This document shows, in pieces, positions 56,795 to 64,000 of a stretch of 64,000 nt of DNA (position 1 is its first letter; every line of letters begins with the position of its first letter). The notes under the pieces were generated by a model. The model saw only the letters and a program-made list of their open reading frames with translations. It did no database searches and was not told the DNA's origin. Both the position numbers and the translations under genes were made by a program. The stretch is from Anolis sagrei (lineage: Eukaryota > Chordata > Lepidosauria > Squamata > Anolidae), in NCBI RefSeq assembly GCF_037176765.1, contig NC_090022.1, positions 182,307,117 to 182,371,116 of the forward strand, written 5' to 3'.

Positions 56795-58225
56795 GTAATG
56801 TCCCCTTGATCTCTCAAACAGATGATAACAAAACCCGTGATAATGAAGTAAGGAAGTTGAGCTATCAAAGTATATAATCAACTACTAAATATGTAGTAAT
56901 ATGCCTAGTGACTTTTAGGGTTTCTACTTTAGACAAGGCTTCAATTTTTGACTTGTTCAAAGAATCCTTCCACAAAAAATTCTGGAAAAATCTAGAACAT
57001 TTTGTATGGGAAGATGTCCTAACCAGGCATCCTCCAAATGTATTGGACTACAGCTGTCACCATCTCCAGCCATTATAGCTTTCAGGGAGGATAGAGGTCT
57101 GGTCCAATGAATCTGGTGCGGTCATGGTAACTAAAGGCAATTCTAGGAAATTCTCAATGTTGGCCCTTGCTATCACCTTGTGCAAATGGAAAGTAAATTG
57201 TATCTCAACACTGACCCTAACTATCAAACATTAAAGTAGAGTTGGCAGTAATGGGACAAATATATTTTCTTTGATGTCTTGTAGAAGGCCCCATTGCTCC
57301 TTGAAAAACAGCTTGAAAATCAGCATTAAGGGTAATGTGGGCTTTTTCCTGCTTGAATAATTGACTATAAACTAAATTTCAACCTATTTGTTGCTGATAA
57401 GAATATTCCCATTGGATTTGGTAGAACCATTCCTGTGATAAAAACTGCAGAGGTGTTTGTGAGATTAGTAACTAAACTAGCCTCCCCCAGTTTTTATTCT
57501 CCATGTCATAGTCAAATTCAAGTACTCCAAACTGAAGGACACTGCTATGGCAGAGTAAATTCCTGCTCTTTTAACATGACGTGTACAGAGGTGAGTTAGT
57601 ACTAATGATATGGAATAATAACAAGAACCCCATCCATTGATTCCTGATGATAGGGCAAGGGGAACCCTAGTATTTGTCCAGCATAAATCCATGAAACATT
57701 CCCACCTAGCCTGTGAAGGCTCCTCACATCTGGAAAAGGGGCTTGGTAATTTTATTTTCACTATCATTATGCAGAAGATCTTAAAAAATGACAAGTGGAC
57801 CACAGGTTCAGAATTAAATTTAGTAGAAATGTAAGCTGAACCCTATGTTTGTTTAGTTAGGAGCAAGTCCTGCTGAATTTAATGGGATTTATTCCCAACC
57901 AAATATGCATAGGATAAAAGTATAGTCTGTGTCTACATGTGTCTGGATCATGGCTAGGTTATTCAAACTGCAGTTATTGCAGTTCATTAATTGGTCTTTG
58001 CAAGCCATTATTTTTTCAATTTGGTTCCCTATTATTGAAAGTTTGACTGATTGTATCTACCGCAATCTGCTATTCCAAATGCAAATAAGAAATAGGTTGC
58101 AAAACACATTGCATATTTTAAATAATTTACATCAAATGGCTTTTTAAAAAATACTTTGAGGAGATAAATTTGTAGTGATGAAACTGCAACATAATAACAT
58201 CCTTTCCTGGATTTCTTATTTTCAG
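56795..58225 (+). other. AMZ2: AMZ2 intron between coding exons 1 and 2
   Basis: The intron runs from donor GTAATG to acceptor TATTTTCAG, phase 1. A degenerate hAT-MITE-like text (GGACTACAGCTGTCACC) lies near 57040; otherwise it holds nothing recognisable. Confidence 0.85.
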
Positions 58226-58399
58226 GCTCTTTTGGAGATTCTAGAGTTAGCACCGATGTCTACATGCAATGGCTAAAGGACTACTGTGAAGCCTTTTACT
58301 ATGGCCTGACTGTAAGATTCCTAGAGCCAGTGCCAGTTTCACAAACAGGTTGTGCTTTTCGAATCAACGAATATACTCACAATTTGCAGATTCATGCAG
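58226..58399 (+). CDS. AMZ2: AMZ2 coding exon 2 (residues 95-153)
   Basis: The 174-bp exon completes Gly95 and continues through WLKDYCEAFYYGL, FLEPVPVS and the conserved NEYTHNLQIHAG end. Compared with human as I recall it, the segment just after Gly95 is the most divergent part. It carries the family core fold before the active site. The acceptor is TTTTCAG and the donor GTATGA, phase 1 at both ends, so skipping would preserve frame. Confidence 0.95.
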
Positions 58400-59079
58400 G
58401 TATGAGGAGTAGAGAGCGCATTGTAGAAAAGGCACATCCATATGACTTTGGTCAAGTTGTCTATTCTTATCTGTATTATGTAGAATTCTTGGAGAAAATG
58501 GACAAAACCATAGAGTTGTAAAATTAGTCAGCTATGCAGGAGGCAATGCATTCATGGGGAATCCTGAATGACAGCTATAAGCAGGAGGCAAAGAAATAAT
58601 GTAAACAAATATAAATAAAATATTGTATTGATAATAATAAGAGTAATGTTTGTCAAAACAATACAGCTTTTATAACAGCATCATGATTTTGAACTTTGGA
58701 ATTGGGAACCCTGGTATACATCTGATTATGCAGACAGGAAGTGTAGCTGGTAGCTGACACATATGTGTGTATCAGTGAGAGAGAGGGGAAAAGAGGTTGT
58801 CAGAGTATTTGTCCATCCAGCCCAATGTTGTAGTAGTAATGATAGCAACTCATTCATCTGGGATCTTCAGCTGAGCTCTTTACTATTGCTGACAACGGTT
58901 ACTGACTCCTAACAAATTTTGGCCCTGAGATCCGCTGCATATATTCTACCACTGAACCATGGCTTCTCCTAGTGAACACCTGCTGCAGGTTCTGTATAAT
59001 GATTGTATATGGTTGCCTTTGTGTATAATTGCTTGCCCTTCTGTAATTGAACTGTACGTATGTGTTTCTTTAAATACAG
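58400..59079 (+). other. AMZ2: AMZ2 intron between coding exons 2 and 3
   Basis: A short intron of 680 bp, phase 1, ending TTTAAATACAG. I see no repeat or RNA in it. Confidence 0.85.
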
Positions 59080-59208
59080 GACATCTTCTGAATTATCTAA
59101 AGAAAAAAAAGGCAAAGGATGCTTTTTGCATTGTGGGAGTAACCATGATAGATCTTTATCCAAAGGACTCCTGGAATTTTGTCTTTGGACAAGCCTCCCT
59201 GACTGAAG
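59080..59208 (+). CDS. AMZ2: AMZ2 coding exon 3 (residues 153-196, last in window)
   Basis: This 129-bp exon encodes a lysine run (LKKKKAKDAF) and the highly conserved VTMIDLYPKDSWNFVFGQASLTEG. The next human residues (VGIFSFARY...) and the HEXXHXXGXXH zinc site are not found in any frame between 59209 and 64000, so the following exon lies outside the window. The donor GTATAT is slightly weak, phase 1. AMZ2 is therefore incomplete here because the window ends, not because it is broken. Confidence 0.95.
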
Positions 59209-59689
59209 GTATATATATAAAACTATTTTATTAAGTCATCAAGGTGATATATAGTGGTGGTAGTTCTACTGCTTTTGTCTGGAAACATCATTAGGGCTGA
59301 GTGCTGACTATACATAAGAGCAATTGACTAGTACATTTGCTTTACTTACTTTTCCCCGTTTTGTAGTCTTGATGTTCAGGTAATTATCTTACAAAGGATG
59401 ATTATGACAAAACATTTTTTAAAAGCATTTTTATGTGTATATTTGCCCTGGAGACAATAGTTCATAAAGTGGCATTAAAGAAAGAATAGACAACCTGCCA
59501 AATGTATGGAACTGAAATGATAGTGAATACAGTTGATAAATATGTCCATTGTTTTCCCTGTTGGAGCTAACATGACTCCTTTTTATATTACACTAGCTGT
59601 GCCCTGCCACGCGTTGCTGTGGCCTATAGTAAAACTTATCAAAGTTGAGGTAGATATCTGGACTATTACGAAAGAGAGGTCCCTACCTA

Positions 59690-60300
59690 TTCCCTCCCCC
59701 TTTTCCTCCCCCTTTCTCTACTTTCTTCCTTCTCTACCTCTTTCTTTCTTTCTTTCTTTCCTTCTTTCACTACTTGGTTTCATCCTTCTCTCTTTCCTTC
59801 ATTCCCTCCCCCTTTCTTCATTTGCCTTTCTTCCCTCCCTGTTTGCTTCCTTCTTTCACTTTTTATTTCCTTTTATTTCACCACCATCATAACAATAACA
59901 ATAATGCAATGCATTGCCTCTGGGACCTGACACCTCTCCCATTCCCCCTAAAAGGGTCTCATAGGAACAATAGCATAATAATAATAATAGAAATAACAAC
60001 CTTTACCCGCCACGTGTTGCTGTGGCCAATCTTCCCTCTTTCTCTCCTTCTTTCACTCCTTCTTTCCCTCCCTACCTCCCTCCCTCCTTCCTTCCTTCCT
60101 TCCTTCCTTCCCATCTTTCCTTCTCCTCTTCTTTCTCTATCTCTTTCCTTCCCCCTTTTTCTTTCTCTTCTGCTGTCTCTCTTTTCTTTCCTTCCATCTT
60201 TCCTTTTCTTTCCTTTTCTTCTTCCTCTAACTTTCCTTCCTTCCCCCTTTTTCTTTACCTCCCTTTCTCTTTCTTCCTTCTTTCCTTCCTTCCTGTCTTT
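59690..60300 (+). repeat. Polypyrimidine tract inside the Helitron
   Basis: Mostly CCTT/TTTC-type pyrimidine text, with a purine-containing break near 59880-60030 that carries the second hairpin. A potential triplex-forming stretch. Confidence 0.85.
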
Positions 60301-60379
60301 CCTAGATTTTGACAGGGCGGGAAGGGGCAGGGTGGGGTTTGGAGGTGGCCTGAAGTAAAAGGAGGTAAGATTGGGGCAG

Positions 60380-60600
60380 GGGAGTGATGGAGCGTGGGGT
60401 TGCGTGTGTGTGTGCGGCGGCGGGGGGAGTGATGGAGCCTGGGGTTGCGTGTGTGTGTACGGCGGCGGGGGGAGTGGGGTTGCGTGTGTGTGCGGCGGTG
60501 GGGGGAGTGATGGAGCGTGGGGTTGCGTGTGTGTGTGCGGCGGCGGGGGGAGTGATTGAGCGTGGGGTTGCGTGTGTGTGTGCGGCAGGGGGGGTGTGTG
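60380..60600 (+). repeat. GC-rich minisatellite, 45-bp unit
   Basis: GTGATGG/GTGATTG landmarks at 60384, 60429, 60507 and 60552 (steps 45, 45+33, 45), about five units of GAGCGTGGGGTTGCGTGTG, then GTGTGCGGCGGCGGGGGGA. Confidence 0.9.
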
Positions 60601-60721
60601 TGCGGGAAGCGGCGCGGCGGGGCTTGGAGTGGGCATGGTTTCCGCAGAGGGAACGTTGGCCGGAAGGCCATGTGCGCGCGCGATGGAACTTGCGGCTGGG
60701 CGCCAATGCACATGCTCAGTT

Positions 60722-61110
60722 GTTTTGCCGTTTTGTGAGTGTGTTGTGTTGTTTTTCATTTTGAGTAGATATGTTTGTACCTTGTGGGTTGTGTTATGGG
60801 CATGGGAATTTTGGTTAAGTTTCATTGGGTTTTTTTTTAGTTTTGTTCTTTTGCTGTTTTGTGAGTGTGTTGTGTTGTTTTTCATTTTGAGTAGATATGT
60901 TTATACCTTGTGGGTTGTGTTATGGGTACGGGGATTTTGGTTAAGTTTCGTTGGGGGATTTTTGAGTTTTGTTGTTTTGCCGTTTTGTGAGTGTGTTGTT
61001 GTGTTGTTTTTCATTTTGAGTAGATATGTTTGTACCTTGTGGGTTGTGTTATGGGCATGGGAATTTTGGTTAAGTTTCGTTGGGGGGTTTTTGAGTTTTG
61101 TTTCCTCGTT
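60722..61110 (+). repeat. Minisatellite, about 126-bp unit, 3 copies
   Basis: GTTTTGTGAGTGTGTTG recurs at 60730, 60855 and 60982. Each unit contains GAGTAGATATGTTTGTACC and TGTGGGTTGTGTTATGGG. Confidence 0.9.
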
Positions 61111-62164
61111 GGATGCCCCTAACAAATTTATATATATAGATGTTTCTACTTCATAGTCCTTTCAGTACTATGTGGGTGTGAAAACTTCTTTGTTGTGAAA
61201 CCACTGCCCTGTTATACACATTGCCATTCTTTGTAAGAACCAGGGGTTGGGTTCAATTGTGTGAGTCTTGGCTCCTCACAATACTATCCTTATCTCCTGC
61301 AGACAGTTAGGCAGTCCACTGAAGTAGACTTGAATGGATGTAGGAGGGGATGTGCAGAGGAGAAAATGGAAAATGACCAGTAATTCGTATGTTCAGCCTT
61401 GGATAGGTCTCCTGGTCTACATAATAGGTTTTCTGAAAAAGGATGCCTTGAGAATTCCTATAAGGAATTTTCTTTTCCATTATGTTTTCCATTGCATTTC
61501 TATGCGTACACTGAAATGTCTCCTTTCATTAATCCACATATTATATTGTGGTTGGATTATAGCATATGAGTACTAGCTTGAAGTTGGTGCTTTTACCTGG
61601 AGTGTGCTAATCTTGTTTGTTGTAACCCATTTCTTTAACATTTCTTGTTGGTCCATATATGGAAGTAATTATTGCCTTCTGATCAGAAATTGCAGCACGC
61701 ATATTCTATAACCTTGGAGTCACTATGTTTCACTTTTCTGGTTAATTAGATTCCCATCTATTACTGGAGATACATAACTCCTATGGTATTTTTCACCTTT
61801 TATAGTTGATTTTATTTTGGGAATTGGAAGCTCAAAGAGAGTGAGGGAAAAACATCAAAAGCCTGAGAAAATATATGCAAACTTGTGAAACATTTTGGAA
61901 TCTTGTAGAGATCTGTGCTGGGCAATAGATTTTGCAAAGTGATAAACTATGCTTCCAGTTATGCCCAACTTGTGTTTATATACAAATTTTGTGGGGGGAA
62001 ATTGAATTTGAGCAAGTGCTTTGCTACCTGTCAGAGCTGGAAGAAGCATATAGTATCGTTCCTTATTTTCAATGCATTATGAGCAAAGGAAGCACAAAAT
62101 AAAGCTCTGAAATGTAATGCAACATCTAAGTGGTTTATTTCACATATCATGTTGCATTGATAAC

Positions 62165-62240
62165 TCAGTCAAATGTATATTAATATATACATAGATGTAT
62201 ATTAATATATATTGTAATTAAATGTATATTAATATAGACA
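62165..62240. repeat. AT-rich short tandem repeat
   Basis: Three near-copies of ATGTATATTAATATA with ATAG spacers. Confidence 0.8.
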
Positions 62241-63052
62241 TAGAATTGGTGCCAGATTTTCCAAAAGTGGTTCAGGCAAGCTGCCATAGCAGTCTGGAAC
62301 AGCACTAGACTTATAGGGAAGGGCATCTTTCACACAATAGAGTGGCATCCACTGATTATTTACTTCCATAGGATTCCAGAAACCTTGGTGCAGGTACAAT
62401 TTGGTGCCAGTTACATGGATGTTCCCTTTGCCCTTTCATATATAAAACATAAACAAGTCCTAGAACTAAGTTTTGGCTCCTTGTCTTTGCTGTAGATAGA
62501 CTTTTCCTTTATTCTTTTAACCAATTTGTCGCCGATCCACTCCTTTGGGCTTCACGCAAATCTACCACTTGTCAAAATATATGATCCAGTGCTATTTAGT
62601 TCCATTTCTGGCCAAATAGCTTAAATTAAGATAATATTTTGACTTTGGTATTTTAGCAATTAAATTTTGTGGCAGTGTCTTTCAGCTTGCTATTCCTTGT
62701 GACCCTATAGCCACTTGTCCTTCCATCAGTTCCAGGGCTCAATCCCAACTGCTGGTGGACAAGATATCATGGAGCTGTGTCAAAGAGAGCAAATAGGAAT
62801 GCATTTATGATATGACCAGCCCTTGCAGGTTGGTTGGAATTTCTGCACAGATAGATATTCTTGATATACTGAGCTTTTCTCCTGCAACTCAAAGATGTCA
62901 ATGTATTTCAAACAGAAGGCAGATCTTCTACAGAAATCTGCTGGGTAGTTTTGGCATAAATCTATCTGATGCATCCTGCTTATTCAGTTTAATATTTGCC
63001 TAGGTGGCTGATGCAGTGATATTTATTATGAGGTCTGCTTTATATTTATTGA

Positions 63053-63069
63053 CCACAAGGGGACAGCAG
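63053..63069 (+). promoter_or_regulatory. CTCF-like motif
   Basis: CCACAAGGGGACAGCAG fits the CTCF core CCASNAGGGGGCRSNNG with one clear change. A single motif match is only suggestive. Confidence 0.4.
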
Positions 63070-64000
63070 TGTTACATGTGAATAGTCTTATAGTAAATCT
63101 GGAAATTGCGATTTGTGAGGCAATCTGGCTCACCAAAACATAATTTAAAAATCTATACACAAGATTAGATCATTCATTGCTTTAGTCTGAAGCGTTTGAT
63201 TAGAAGTTCAGCTATGAGTAGCTTTTTGAAATCAAGTCACAGAATTGTCATATTGCTGCACTGTGCTTCTTAGAGCACAAATAAGATTAAATGGTAAAAA
63301 TAAAACGTAAAAAATTGCTGTCCATTCACCAGTTAGTAGCAGTTCGACATAAGGTTGGCCCTGCATTTGATATGCAAGTCTGTGACTTGATATAACAAAC
63401 CTTTGACTATGACTCTAATTTTCTACAGTCTGACTCTGGCTTCTTCATAAATGAAACATTAATAAAAAAATAACAAATATATTGCAGTAGCCACTTCATC
63501 ATTACCATCATCAGGTTACATAAACTGATAGAACACATGTATTTATTCAATTAAAATTTATGAATGAGAAAAGTTTCTTAAATTTCTGTAAAAGTAAATA
63601 TGCAATAAGCTATGCATTTAATATTATAAGTTGTTTTATTTGCAATTGGAGTTGATACTTTTCTACTGATCCTGACTCTTCACCCTGCAATGGTAGAGAA
63701 CCCTATCCATTCCCCATGGGTTTCCAGATTCACTATATATCTTATTCAAAGAGATAGTGATGTTAGTCAGGAATATCAGTATGCAAAGGGATCTTGTAGC
63801 TCAATTGAGACTAACTATGAAAAAGAAATTGGTATCACAAGCCTTTATGTTGGTGCTGTGACTCCTACAATGTGTTCCTGGTTATATCTCTGCTCCAGAT
63901 AGTGTTGTGCTAGGGTTATATTATGTACTTTAATTTACCACAGTGAAGTGAAATGTTTTGGAGAAGACTGCTGTGAGGCTGCAGTTGGCTTCAGGGGGCC

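Larger units (their letters stand above)
59593..61140 (-). mobile_element. Large Helitron with tandem-repeat interior
   Basis: 1548 bp between A (59592) and T (61141). The 3' end (reverse) is CTAG with hairpin TGCCACGCGTTGCTGTGGC and the 5' end is the reverse of TCTATATATATAAATTTG. A second, internal 3'-end-like hairpin (CCGCCACGTGTTGCTGTGGC) sits near 60010. The interior is a polypyrimidine tract and two minisatellites; no helicase gene. Confidence 0.85.
59209..64000 (+). other. AMZ2: AMZ2 intron after coding exon 3 (continues past the window)
   Basis: More than 4.8 kb of intron. It contains a Helitron (59593-61140), an AT-rich tandem repeat near 62165 and a CTCF-like motif at 63053. The stretches 61141-62160, 62245-63050 and 63070-64000 hold nothing else I can recognise. 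Confidence 0.8.

Noticed and set aside
59959-60885. A 308-codon open frame on the minus strand
   Set aside because: It runs through the minisatellites and the polypurine strand of the Helitron. The product would be low-complexity His/Pro/Thr then Lys/Arg/Glu repeats, with no domain.
63690-63902. Possible fourth AMZ2 coding exon
   Set aside because: The translation does not resemble the VGIFSFARY or HEXXH regions expected next.

Overview
The window reads as vertebrate nuclear DNA from a squamate reptile, most likely a lizard. The evidence is two intron-bearing vertebrate genes on the + strand and a dense mix of transposons typical of squamates: RTE/BovB, L2-like, CR1 and L1 LINEs, Penelope-like elements, tRNA- and 5S-derived SINEs, hAT and mariner MITEs, and Helitrons. 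The species cannot be fixed from the sequence alone.

Gene 1 is GNA13 (G protein alpha-13 subunit). All four coding exons are present (13215-13497, 22999-23225, 40963-41013, 42286-42858). They give 377 codons plus a stop, the same length as the human protein as I recall it, with every GTPase motif in place. A CpG-rich promoter lies just upstream and a 3'UTR of about 3.6 kb follows. Gene 2 is AMZ2 (archaemetzincin-2). Only its first three coding exons lie in the window (56512-56794, 58226-58399, 59080-59208; 195 complete codons). The exons carrying the zinc site must lie beyond base 64000. A CpG island at about 50845-51115 is the likely AMZ2 promoter, joined to the first coding exon through one or more non-coding exons.

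Layout: 1-12.83 kb is intergenic and almost wholly transposon-derived (hAT, BovB, Penelope, Helitrons, CR1, a SINE and a palindromic-MITE cluster reaching to within about 80 bp of the GNA13 promoter motifs). From 12.9 to 46.5 kb is GNA13, with intron 1 holding a Helitron, L2-like LINEs, MITE clusters, a 5S-derived SINE and an L1, and intron 2 holding a long minisatellite inside a TTA-flanked element. From 46.6 to 50.75 kb is a nest of LINEs inserted into each other. From 50.8 to 64 kb is AMZ2, with a full-length hAT-like element, a mariner remnant and a large Helitron in its introns.

The most unusual observation is a block of about 430 bp shared, almost colinearly, by two unrelated kinds of transposon: a hAT-like element with CAGTG ends and perfect 8-bp target duplications, and Helitrons with TC...CTAG ends between A and T. 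One 99-bp piece of the same block has also been amplified into an array of about 12 units in GNA13 intron 2. Functionally, only the two host genes look active. GNA13 couples G12/13-class receptors to RhoGEFs and AMZ2 is a predicted zinc metallopeptidase; nothing in the sequence suggests that they act together.
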